From JAIQFF01 sp963788505 (GTDB lineage Bacteria; Acidobacteriota; Terriglobia; Terriglobales; Acidobacteriaceae): a stretch of 64,000 nt of DNA. The DNA lies in the NCBI GenBank assembly GCA_963788505.1, contig CAWBGY010000005.1, positions 868,001-932,000 of the forward strand, in the 5' to 3' direction. This document shows positions 9,093 to 17,856 of this stretch, in pieces; positions within the stretch are counted from its first letter, which is position 1; the number at the start of each line of letters is the position of its first letter. The notes below the pieces were generated by a model, which had not been told where the DNA came from, searched no databases, and saw only the letters and a list, made by a program, of their open reading frames with translations. Position numbers and translations under genes: made by a program.

Positions 9093-10178
9093 ATGCTGGT
9101 TTGCGTGTGGAGAAAGCAAATTTTGAAACATTTCAAATTAACTCGGATTGCGGTTGCGGCCCTGCTTCTCGTATTTCTCACCAGCACTGTCCCCGCCTCG
9201 GCAGCGGCCAAGAAGATTATTTTAGACACCGACCCCGGAACCGACGACGCGCTGGCCCTCATGCTGGCGCTCAATTCGCCGGAGCTGGACGTGCGCGCCA
9301 TCACCGTGGTCCCCGGGAACGTCACCGCAAGTCAGGGCCTGGAGAATGCGTTGCGCATGGTTTCACTGGCCAACCGGTGCGACATTCCGGTTGCCGCCGG
9401 AGCGCAGCATCCTCTCTTTCAGAAACTCATTACGGCGGAATTCTGGCATGGCAAGAATGGCTTGGCCAATATCGAACTGCCTCCAAGCAAATGCAAAGTG
9501 GATTCACATTTTGGACCGGACCTGATCATTCAGATGGTGCACGCCGCGCCCCATGAGATCACTCTGGTCCCGGTTGGGCCGCTGACCAATATTGCGCTCG
9601 CCTTGCTCAAGGACCCCTCCATTGTTCCCCTGGTCAAGGAAGTCATCCTCATGGGAGGCTCGACCACCGGCGGCAATGTGAACGCCTCGGCGGAAGCCAA
9701 CATTTACAACGATCCCGAAGCCGCTCAGATCGTTTTCCAGGCGGGCTGGCCGGTGACCATGGTCGGACTGGAAGTTGGCGACAAGACGCTTTTTTCCCAA
9801 AAGTATCTCGACCAACTGGGACAAACTCACGGCCCGATGAATGACTTCATCTATAAGATTGGAAAATTCCTGATCGATCTCTCCGCGCAATTCGGATCGT
9901 CAGGCACGCCGATGTATGATCCCCTCGCGGTCGGAGTGGCGATTGACGCGACCCTGGTCAAAGCCCCGGAGATGCATGTGGATGTCGAAACCCGCGGCGA
10001 GTTTACCCGGGGGGAAACCGTGGAGAATAGCCGCGGCATGGTGGAGCGGAACGTGCTCCACGGCGACCATTATGTGATCGAGGGCCTGGACAAGGTCGTG
10101 CCCAACGCCAAAGTTTGTGTCGATGTCGAGGCCGACCGCTTCCTGCAGCTTTTTGTCTCCAGAATTAAGGGCAAATAG
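9093..10178 (+). CDS. Exported nucleoside hydrolase, canonical type (paralogue 1)
   Basis: 361 residues of the inosine/uridine-preferring nucleoside hydrolase family, which splits the N-glycosidic bond of nucleosides to free base and ribose. A hydrophobic segment (IAVAALLLVFLTSTVPASA, about residues 19-37) acts as a signal peptide, so the enzyme probably works in the periplasm or is released. The calcium-site motif DTDPGTDDALAL (about residue 46) is canonical, followed by VVPGNV, the VPVGPLTNIALAL loop and MYDPLAV near the C-terminus. It heads a plus-strand operon with a permease (24 bases on) and the DUF2419 protein. Four further paralogues lie at 31948, 35098, 36228 and 37527; only the one at 36228 shares the canonical motif. 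Confidence 0.93.
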   Translation: MLVCVWRKQILKHFKLTRIAVAALLLVFLTSTVPASAAAKKIILDTDPGTDDALALMLALNSPELDVRAITVVPGNVTASQGLENALRMVSLANRCDIPVAAGAQHPLFQKLITAEFWHGKNGLANIELPPSKCKVDSHFGPDLIIQMVHAAPHEITLVPVGPLTNIALALLKDPSIVPLVKEVILMGGSTTGGNVNASAEANIYNDPEAAQIVFQAGWPVTMVGLEVGDKTLFSQKYLDQLGQTHGPMNDFIYKIGKFLIDLSAQFGSSGTPMYDPLAVGVAIDATLVKAPEMHVDVETRGEFTRGETVENSRGMVERNVLHGDHYVIEGLDKVVPNAKVCVDVEADRFLQLFVSRIKGK

Positions 10179-10202
10179 CCGCGCCAGCCTCAAGGAGAAC
10201 CC

Positions 10203-11183
10203 ATGTACACGCCGCACACTCTGGAAATCGCGCTGTTGATGATGATCACCAGCGCCATCTGCTGGGGTTCCTGGGCCAACACCTTCAAAGGCGTAAAGAA
10301 TTATCGTTTTGAACTCTTCTACTGGGACTATGCGCTGGGAATATTTCTGGTCTCGCTCATTCTCGCGTTCACCATGGGGAGCACGTCGTCGAGCGACCCG
10401 GCCAGCTTTCTCAATAATGTTCACTCCGCCGATGGTTCCAACATTGTTCGCATGCTGTTCGCCGGCGCCATTTTCAATCTGGCAAATCTGCTGCTGGTCG
10501 CCGGCATTGACATGGCCGGACTGGCGGTGGCCTTTCCGGTTTCGATCGGCATCGCTCTGGTGGTTGGGGTCGTTTCCAGCTACGCGCTCCAGCCCAAGGG
10601 CAACCTGGGCCTGCTGGCAGCAGGCGTTACTTGCGCGGTGGTGGCCGTAATCCTCGACGGCAAGGCTTATGGCAGCCTGGCCAGCGCCGGGCGCTCGGTC
10701 TCGAAGAAGAGCATTGTTACTTGTATCGTGTCCGGAGTGCTTATGGGACTCTGGGCGCCCTTAGTGACCCAAGCCATGACCCACGGCAATCCGCTCGGTC
10801 CTTACAGTGTGGCCGTGTTCCTGACCCTGGGCGCACTGCTCTCGTGTCTGATCTGGAACGTTTACTTCATGAAGAAACCGCTGGTTGGCGAGCCCGTCAG
10901 TTTCAGCGGCTACTTCAGCGGGCCCCCTTCGGGTCACGTCCTCGGCCTTCTCGGCGGATTTATCTGGGGCCTGGGGATGGTTTTCAATCTCGTCGCCGCC
11001 AGCTTCACCGGGGTGGCGATTTCCTACGCCATCGGCCAGTCCGCTCCCATGGTCGCGGCCCTGTGGGGTGTTCTGGCCTGGAAGGAATTCAAGGGTTCCG
11101 GCAGCCGGGCCAAAGTATTTCTCGTCTTCATGTTCATTTTCTACGCCCTGGCGATTCTGCTGGTGGCGCATGCAAACGGATAG
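10203..11183 (+). CDS. GRP/RhaT-like sugar permease (DMT superfamily)
   Basis: 326 residues with about ten hydrophobic segments across the whole length, in the style of glucose/ribose porter and L-rhamnose transporter proteins (drug/metabolite transporter superfamily). Supporting segments are SAICWGSWANTFKG at the N-terminus, the FAGAIFNLANLLLVAGIDMAG region and SYAIGQSAPMVAALWGVLAWKEF near the end. It begins 24 bases after a secreted nucleoside hydrolase with a good AAGGAGA ribosome site, so import of the ribose, or of the nucleoside itself, is the likely role; the sequence does not decide which. Ribokinase across the divergent promoter would trap the sugar. Confidence 0.82.
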   Translation: MYTPHTLEIALLMMITSAICWGSWANTFKGVKNYRFELFYWDYALGIFLVSLILAFTMGSTSSSDPASFLNNVHSADGSNIVRMLFAGAIFNLANLLLVAGIDMAGLAVAFPVSIGIALVVGVVSSYALQPKGNLGLLAAGVTCAVVAVILDGKAYGSLASAGRSVSKKSIVTCIVSGVLMGLWAPLVTQAMTHGNPLGPYSVAVFLTLGALLSCLIWNVYFMKKPLVGEPVSFSGYFSGPPSGHVLGLLGGFIWGLGMVFNLVAASFTGVAISYAIGQSAPMVAALWGVLAWKEFKGSGSRAKVFLVFMFIFYALAILLVAHANG

Positions 11184-11216
11184 GTTCCAACTTTACTCAA
11201 CCATTCGAGGCCGCAC

Positions 11217-12317
11217 TTGGGAATTTCGGACCGGCGTCAATTTCTGGAAACGGTTGCAGCTGTCGGTGCAATGACCACTTTATCTGGAACCCTCAGCGCT
11301 GCTTCAGGCGCTTCTAACGTGCCTTGGCCCAAGCTCAAGGGCAGCCCGGTGCTGGACAGCCTTCACCCTGTGATTGAGCACTCCCGCGACGTTCGCACTC
11401 ACGTCGACAAGATCGTGGAAGTCGCCAACTGGATGGGCTACGAAGAGTTGCCCATGCCGGACTACCAACTGCCCTTCGATGTGGGACAGGGCAGCGCCGA
11501 TGACGTGATCGACTTCGTGCTCACCGCCGATTGCGTGGACACGGCTTTCACCGATTTTTCCACTCACGTGAAGTTTCAGGTGGATTACGCCGGGCGGCAT
11601 TGGTCCGATTCCGACGCCTTGTTCGCCTGCATGAAGCGGGCGATGGACAATGGAATTCCGATTCTCGACGGCAAATTCCTCGCCTCGGTGACCCGGCCGG
11701 AACTCCAGCGCATTTTCGCCGGCAACATCGAACTGCCCATGCTCGACGAGAAGATGCAGGTCTGGCATCAGGTGGGCTCAGTGCTGGCGGAGAAATACGA
11801 CGGCCGCTTCCATAATTTCATGAAGTCCTGCCCGCCCCGCCTCTATGACGGTGGCGCCGGAATCATCGATCGCCTGGTGAAAGAGTTCCCCCGCTTCAAC
11901 GACGTCAGCCCGTACGAGGGCGCCACCATCAAGTTCTACAAGCTGCCGCAACTGGGAGTCTGGTTCGTTTACTCGCTGTCAAGAAAGAACCATCCGTTCC
12001 CGCTCGAAGATGTAGACAAGATGACCGCCTTCGCCGACTACATTGTTCCCGTCGCACTGCGGCTTCTGGGAATTACGAGTTACTCAACCGAGCTCGAACA
12101 CGCGATCAACACTTACCAGATGATCCCGCGCGACAGCCGGCAGGAAGTCGAAATCCGGGCCCACTGCATCTACGCCACCGCGTTACTCTGCGAAGAGATC
12201 AACAAGATTCGTCCAAAAGACCAGCAGATCATCATTCCGCAGATCGACGCCCGCCTGTGGACCCACTATCACACCACCTGGTGGCCGCATCATTTGACTA
12301 AAACGATCATGTACTGA
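11217..12317 (+). CDS. DUF2419 queuosine-salvage-type N-glycosylase with apparent Tat signal
   Basis: 366 residues from a TTG start at 11217; a GAGG site lies 7 bases upstream and the frame then opens with S-D-RRQFLE followed by an Ala/Thr-rich hydrophobic stretch and SAASG, a convincing twin-arginine signal. The rest matches the DUF2419/QNG1 family (queuosine 5'-phosphate N-glycosylase): central HWSDSDALFACMKRAMDNGIP, LPMLDEKMQVWHQVGSVLAEKYDG, then MTAFADYIVPVALRLLGITS, DSRQEVEIRAHCIYAT and a C-terminal aromatic tail ending KTIMY, parallel to the eukaryotic proteins. Family members release the base queuine for reuse. This copy is third in an operon with a secreted nucleoside hydrolase and a permease. 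An internal ATG (11271) would remove the RR motif, so export rests on the TTG start. Confidence 0.82.
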   Translation: MGISDRRQFLETVAAVGAMTTLSGTLSAASGASNVPWPKLKGSPVLDSLHPVIEHSRDVRTHVDKIVEVANWMGYEELPMPDYQLPFDVGQGSADDVIDFVLTADCVDTAFTDFSTHVKFQVDYAGRHWSDSDALFACMKRAMDNGIPILDGKFLASVTRPELQRIFAGNIELPMLDEKMQVWHQVGSVLAEKYDGRFHNFMKSCPPRLYDGGAGIIDRLVKEFPRFNDVSPYEGATIKFYKLPQLGVWFVYSLSRKNHPFPLEDVDKMTAFADYIVPVALRLLGITSYSTELEHAINTYQMIPRDSRQEVEIRAHCIYATALLCEEINKIRPKDQQIIIPQIDARLWTHYHTTWWPHHLTKTIMY

Positions 12318-12397
12318 TCGCAACCCGGCGAAATGGGCAAATTGATTGCGCCGCATCCGCTTAGAATAGGCGCTCTGGTTCCCGGGGAGGAAACTTC

Positions 12398-13582
12398 ATG
12401 GCCCTGACGATTCAATGCCTGCGACGACTTCGCACCCTTGCCGCGATTGTCCTTATATTCGCGGCTCCGTACTGGCCCACAAATGCCTCCGCCAAAGGAG
12501 TGGCCAGGGGCAAGTATCTCGTCTACGTCGGTACCTACACCGACCACGGCAGCAAGGGCATTTATGCCTACCGCTTCGATGCCAGGACGGGCAAGTCATC
12601 CGCGCTGGGGCTGGCCGCGGCAACGCCGGAGCCGTCCTTTCTCACCGTCGATCCGAGTGGACGCTTTTTGTATGCGGTCAACGAGACTGAGAGCTACCAG
12701 GGCCAACCGACCGGAGCGGTGAGCGCCTTCGCCATCGATCCCGCCAGTGGCAAGCTTTCTTTATTAAACGTGATTTCGTCGCGCGATGGCGGACCCGCCC
12801 ACATCACCCTCGACCAGACCGGCAAATACGCATTGGTTTCGAATTACACCCGGGGCAGCATCGCCGTCTTCCCGGTGTTGAAGGATGGCCGGCTGGGCGA
12901 GGCCTCAGCCTTCGTGCAGCACCGGGGTTCGAGCGTGAACAAGGAGCGGCAGGAGGGACCGCATGCCCATGCGGTCGCCGTGTCCCCCGACAACCACTTT
13001 GCGATGGCCGCGGACCTCGGCCTCGACCAGGTTTTTGCTTATCCTTTTGACGCGGCGAACGGAACGCTCGGACGCGAGCCTCACATTACCAAAACGCACC
13101 ATGGTTCGGGCCCGCGCCATCTTGTTTTTGGTCCGAAGGGAAAGTTCCTGTACGTGATCAATGAAATGCAGTCTACGGTCGTGACCTATGCTTACGACCC
13201 GTCCGATGGCGAACTGCGTGAACTGAGCACGATATCTACGCTACCGGACGGATTTTCAGGGGATAACACCGCGGCTGAAATCGCGATCCACCCGAGCGGC
13301 AGATTTCTATACGCTTCGAATCGCGGAGCGGACAATATCGCCGTATTTTCGATCGACCCCGCAAAAGGGACGCTGGCCCACGTTGAATCCGTTTCCACAA
13401 ATGGAAAAACGCCGCGCAACTTTGCCATGGATCCGACGGGTTCCTGGTTGTTGGCGGCGAACCAGGATTCCGATGACATAGTGGTTTTTCGCATCAACCG
13501 CAAGACCGGCCGTCTTACGCCAAGCGGGCAAGTGCTCCACGTTCCTTCTCCCACCTGCCTGAAATTTGTGCTCCTGCCGTAA
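12398..13582 (+). CDS. Exported lactonase-family beta-propeller (6-phosphogluconolactonase-like)
   Basis: 394 residues starting 14 bases after a GGGGAGG site. The N-terminus has a signal peptide (LAAIVLIFAAPYWPTNASA). The remainder is a seven-bladed propeller of the YbhE/lactonase type (PF10282), with repeats of the form L-x-x-x-P-S-F-L-x-V-D-P-S-G-R-F-L-Y-A-V and P-R-H-L-V-F-G-P-x-G-K-F-L-Y-V-I-N-E. Cytoplasmic relatives hydrolyse 6-phosphogluconolactone; exported ones most likely act on other sugar lactones, and the substrate cannot be read from sequence. It is 80 bases downstream of the DUF2419 gene but has its own leader, so it may or may not be part of that operon. Confidence 0.88.
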   Translation: MALTIQCLRRLRTLAAIVLIFAAPYWPTNASAKGVARGKYLVYVGTYTDHGSKGIYAYRFDARTGKSSALGLAAATPEPSFLTVDPSGRFLYAVNETESYQGQPTGAVSAFAIDPASGKLSLLNVISSRDGGPAHITLDQTGKYALVSNYTRGSIAVFPVLKDGRLGEASAFVQHRGSSVNKERQEGPHAHAVAVSPDNHFAMAADLGLDQVFAYPFDAANGTLGREPHITKTHHGSGPRHLVFGPKGKFLYVINEMQSTVVTYAYDPSDGELRELSTISTLPDGFSGDNTAAEIAIHPSGRFLYASNRGADNIAVFSIDPAKGTLAHVESVSTNGKTPRNFAMDPTGSWLLAANQDSDDIVVFRINRKTGRLTPSGQVLHVPSPTCLKFVLLP

Positions 13583-13730
13583 ACTGGCAAGGTACCAGCA
13601 ATCACGCTAGACTTTGCCGGCCTGACGGGCTGTTCCGTGCGGCTGTACAAAGCCAGAACGTTCGTATACAAATTGACCGCAAGGGTCGCTTGCTTGCGGG
13701 TTTTTCCCTTCGCAGTGGGGAGTCAACAAC

Positions 13731-14567
13731 TTGTATTCCAGGCCCAGAACGCTCAGCGAAGCGGTTGACGTGCTGGCTGTCCAAGGCGGTCAAATCTTGT
13801 CGGGAGGAACGGATTTTTTTCCGGCGCTCGGCGATCGGCCCGTTCCCAGCCGCGTGGTGGATATCTCCGGTCTCGCCGAAATCAAAGGCATCGCGGTTGA
13901 AGCAGACTCTGTCCGCATCGGAGGGCTCACCACCTGGAGCGAAATCGTGGCCAGCCCCATGCCCCGATGCTTCGATGCATTGAAGAGCGCGGCGCGGGAA
14001 ATCGGCGGGATTCAGATACAAAATCGCGGCACCGTGGCCGGCAACCTCTGTAACGCGTCGCCGGCCGCGGACGGCGTGCCCCCGCTGCTGGCACTCGATG
14101 CCGAGATCGAACTTGTCTCCGCCCATGGAGTGCGGCGCACGCCGCTGGCCGATTTCATTGTGGGCAATCGCAAGACCACGCGCCGTCCCGATGAGATTCT
14201 AGCCAACGTAATTGTCCCCCGGGGGCTCGACGATGCCGCTTCCGTCTTTCTCAAACTTGGCGCCAGACGATACCTGGTGATCTCGATCGCGATGGTGGCG
14301 GCGGTGGTGAAGAAAGACAGCAACGGATGCGTGGCCGACGCTCGCGTGGCGGTTGGCTCCTGCTCGGTGACCGCGCAACGGCTCATCGCTCTTGAGCGGG
14401 CTCTGCTCGGCGCGCCGGCGCGCATCGGGCTGGGCGCGATGGCCTCGGCAGGACATCTGGCGGCGCTCTCGCCCATCGATGATGTCCGCGCAACCGCCAA
14501 CTACCGTAGCGACGCAGCGCTGACTCTGATTGGACGCGCGCTCGACGCCTGCGTGGGGAGTCGCTGA
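13731..14567 (+). CDS. FAD-binding subunit of a xanthine-dehydrogenase-family molybdenum hydroxylase
   Basis: 278 residues from a TTG start at 13731, preceded by GGGGAG; the protein begins YSRPRTLSEAVDVLA, the standard N-terminus of the medium (FAD) subunit. FAD contacts are visible in ILSGGTDFFPAL (about residues 22-33) and in the second motif GGIQIQNRGTVAGNLCNASPAAD (about residues 90-111, split here for description), with the CO-dehydrogenase flavoprotein C-terminal domain following. The stop codon directly abuts the ATG of the next gene, which encodes the fused 2Fe-2S and molybdopterin subunits. With a 6-hydroxynicotinate reductase-like gene downstream, hydroxylation of nicotinate is the best guess, but purines or another N-heterocycle remain possible. 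Confidence 0.9.
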   Translation: MYSRPRTLSEAVDVLAVQGGQILSGGTDFFPALGDRPVPSRVVDISGLAEIKGIAVEADSVRIGGLTTWSEIVASPMPRCFDALKSAAREIGGIQIQNRGTVAGNLCNASPAADGVPPLLALDAEIELVSAHGVRRTPLADFIVGNRKTTRRPDEILANVIVPRGLDDAASVFLKLGARRYLVISIAMVAAVVKKDSNGCVADARVAVGSCSVTAQRLIALERALLGAPARIGLGAMASAGHLAALSPIDDVRATANYRSDAALTLIGRALDACVGSR

Positions 14568-17410
14568 ATGGCGACCACCACTTCTCCCCGGCCGGGCCAG
14601 CAGACTTCCATCGCCTTTTCCGTGAATGGCAAAAATGTAACCACAGCGGTTTCGCCGGTGGAACGGCTTTCAGCAGTGCTGCGTGAGCGTCTCGGGCTGA
14701 CCGGAACCAAGGTCGGATGCGACGCTGGCGACTGTGGCGCCTGCACCGTCTTGCTCGACGGTCAGCCCGTCTGTGCCTGCCTGGTTGCGGCCGGTCAGAT
14801 CGCGGGACACGAAGTCACGACGGTCGAAGGACTCTCCAGCCGCGCCCCGATTTACGACCAGTTGCAGAAATCGTTCCTGCGCCACGGGGCGGCGCAATGC
14901 GGCGCCTGCACTCCCGGCATGCTGGTTTCCGCAACTGCTCTGCTCGAGCGTATTCCCACACCCAGCGAGAACCAGGTCATGGACGCGATCGGCGGCGTGC
15001 TCTGCCGTTGCACCGGCTATCGCGCCATTATCACAGCCATCCAGGAGGCTTGCGCCGGCACTGTTGCTGAGCCCTCTCCCTCGGCCGGCAACGCCGTGGG
15101 CTCGCGGCTTGTCCGGCTCGACGGACAGGGCAAGGTCGACGGCACCGAGATTTTTGGAGCCGACGAAATCCCCGCCGGAACTCTCGTGGTCCGCGCTATC
15201 CGCAGCCCCTGCCAGCGCGCACGGTTTCGTTTCGGCGATCTCGACGCCTTCGTTGCCGCCCATCCGGGAATTCGCCGCGTCCTCACCGCCAGGGACATCC
15301 CCGGAGAAAATCGCTATGGAGTGATCACGCGGTTTGCCGACCAGCCCGTCTTTGCCGAAGTTGAGACCAGATTTCGGGGCGAGGCTGTGGCCGCCGTGGT
15401 GGGCGAGGAAGAGGCGATCGCAGCGCTGGATTGCACCAGTTTCCCCGTTGCCTGGGAGGAACTGCCCGCGCTGACCACGATTGCGGCCGCGCTCGCCCCC
15501 GACGCTCCACGCATCCACGCCGGCCGCGAAAATAATGTGCTGGTCCGCGGACAGGTTGTCCATGGCAATGTGGAAAAGGCCCTGGCCGAATCAGACGCGG
15601 TGGTCGAAGACGAATATGAAACTGGCTTTATCGAGCACGCCTATATCGAACCGGAAGCCGGCTTCGCCCGGCGGGTAAACGACCAGATCGAGATTCAAGC
15701 CTGCACCCAGGCCCCGTACATGGATCGCGCCGATATCGCCCGGATTCTCGGGATTGCTCCCGAAGCCGTGCGCATTATTCCCACCGCCGTCGGCGGCGGC
15801 TTCGGATCGAAGTTGGATCTTTCGGTTCAACCCTTTGTTGCCCTTGCCGCGTGGCATCTGCGCCAACCGGTGCGCATGGTCTATTCGCGGTCGGAATCGA
15901 TCATTTCGACCACCAAGCGCCACCCCGCGCACATTCGTCTCCGCGCGGGCGCGAACCGTGACGGCAAAATCACAGCGATGGACTTCACCGCCGACTTCAA
16001 CACCGGCGCCTACTCCTCCTGGGGCCCGACCGTCGCCGCTCGAGTGCCCATCCACGCCTCGGGGCCTTACCACATTCCCCATTATCGGGCGCTGACCCGC
16101 GCAGTGCACACCCATCTGGTGCCGGCCGGTGCTTTCCGGGGTTTCGGCGTGCCGCAAACCGCCATCGCGCAGGAGCAGCTTTATGACGATCTGGCGGACA
16201 AACTTGCTATCGACCGCCTGGAATTCCGAATCATGAACGCGCTGGATGACCAGATTCCCACCGTCACCGGCCAGGTTCTAGGCGAGGGAGTGGGAATTCG
16301 TGCCTGCTTCGAAGCGTTGCGTCCCAGATGGACTGGCCGCGCGCACCGAGGCGGCAGCTTATCAACGCAAAGACCGGCAGCTCGCTCCGCCGGGGCGTGG
16401 GCGTAGCCGGCATGTGGTACGGATGCGGCAACACTTCCCTGCCCAATCCCTCGACCATTCGCGTGGGATTGAAGCCCGACGGCCGCATCGCGCTTCACCA
16501 GGGCGCCGTGGATATCGGGCAGGGTTCCAACACCATCGTGACCCAGATCTGCGCTGACGCTCTCGGCGCTCCCATCGAACGCTTCGATCTGGTTTCCGCC
16601 GATACTTCGATCACCCCCGACGGCGGCAAGACCTCCGCATCGCGCCAGACCTTTGTCACCGGAAAGGCCGCGCATATGGCGGGGACACAACTGCGCGGTG
16701 CCATCCTGCGTCTGGCCGATGCATGTGAATGCGCGACCATCAATTTCGAAGATGGCTCAGTCACGGTCAAGGAAGCCGATAAGCAGCGCACCACCCGGCT
16801 GAGCGGCCTTCCCCTCGACCAATACGGTTACGTCCTCACCGGCGAGGCCACCTTTGATCCTCCCACCAGTCCACTCGATGAAAACGGCCAAGGCACACCC
16901 TATGCTGTTTTTGGCTTCGGCGCCCACCTGGTTGAGATCGCTGTCGACACTGAACTGGGCACCGTCCGCGTGCTGAAGATCACCGCCGCACACGATGTGG
17001 GACGGGCCATCAATCCCACCCTCATTGAAGGACAAATCGCGGGTGGCGCTGCGCAAGGCTTAGGCATGGCGCTGATGGAAGAGTTTTTTCCCGGCAAAGG
17101 TGAGAACCTGCATGACTATCTGATTCCCTCGGCCGGCGACATGCCGCCAGTCGAGTCGATTCTGATCGAAGATCCTTCGCCCATAGGCCCGTTCGGCGCC
17201 AAGGGGATTGGCGAACAAGCGGTGATTCCGACCGCTCCTGCAATCCTCAACGCCATTCACGATGCCATCGGCGTGCGCATCCACCGCGTGCCCGCAACCC
17301 CCGACCGCATCCGCGCCGCAATGGTAGCGCCGGCGTCCCGCCAGCCCGATGGGCGGGCAGGATGCCCGCCAAACAGCCAGCGAGACGCCGGCGCTACTAC
17401 AACCCTATGA
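14568..17410 (+). pseudogene. Fused 2Fe-2S / molybdopterin subunit of molybdenum hydroxylase, with two +1 frame breaks
   Basis: About 946 residues when read through. Residues 1-165 are the two 2Fe-2S domains: the plant-type cluster CDAGDCGACTVLLDG and the helical cluster with QCGACTPGM and LCRCTGY. The molybdopterin domains follow, with GGGFGSKLDL and AFRGFGVPQ, then RRGVGVAGMWYG, QGSNTIVTQICAD and, near the end, the active-site-type GAKGIGEQA. The first frame ends at 16406; the correct reading needs one extra base skipped near 16335 and another near 16363, 28 bases apart. The last roughly 25 codons lie in a palindromic repeat (17324-17397), so the tail is not native protein sequence. The stop overlaps the next ATG by four bases. 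It works with the FAD subunit upstream to hydroxylate an N-heterocycle. Confidence 0.88.
17324..17397. repeat. Palindromic GTAGCGCCGGCGTC element inside the end of the hydroxylase gene
   Basis: Perfect 14-base outer arms (GTAGCGCCGGCGTC at 17324-17337 and its complement at 17384-17397) enclose an inner hairpin (GGCGGGCA at 17352-17359, TGCCCGCC at 17363-17370). The element supplies the last codons of the molybdopterin subunit and stops ten bases before the next gene starts. Confidence 0.85.
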
Positions 17411-17757
17411 AAATCACAACCATTGACGAGTTCTTGAAATATCGGGTTCTGCCGGAACACCTGCCCATCGTGGCTCTGCTGCGAAAAATGATGCGCGAGC
17501 ACGCACCCGGGGCGAAGGAACAAATCAGTTACGGCATACTCATGTGGAAGCAGAAACGCGGGCTGGCGGTCGTCAGTCCGACAAAAAAAGACATCACGTT
17601 TGCATTTTCGCGCGGCGCCAGATTTGAAGATAAATTCGGTTTGCTGCAAGGCGTGGGGAAAGTATCGAAGCACGTCAAGATAAGGGACCTTAAGAACGCG
17701 CCCAAGGCGGCATTAAAGTATTACATTAAACAAGCTGTGCAGTTCGATGCAAAATAG
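17407..17757 (+). CDS. DUF1801 (YdhG-like) protein
   Basis: 116 residues from the ATG at 17407, which overlaps the preceding stop as ATGA. The sequence has the DUF1801 pattern: TIDEFLKYRVLPEHLP, a basic MREHAPGAKEQISYGILMW core, an aromatic-rich strand (KKDITFAFSRG) and a C-terminal YYIKQAVQF helix. Family members are small single-domain proteins of unknown biochemical role, some annotated as iron chaperones without much support. It does not obviously belong to the nicotinate pathway and may only share the transcript. Confidence 0.72.
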   Translation: MKITTIDEFLKYRVLPEHLPIVALLRKMMREHAPGAKEQISYGILMWKQKRGLAVVSPTKKDITFAFSRGARFEDKFGLLQGVGKVSKHVKIRDLKNAPKAALKYYIKQAVQFDAK

Positions 17758-17856
17758 ATGTTGAGTTGTCTGACAATCGTCTGGCCGCACGTGAAATCCT
17801 TTGGGACCGAAGTCCTTAGGAGGACGCCGCTAGTCTTAAATTTGCGCAAGAGCTAA

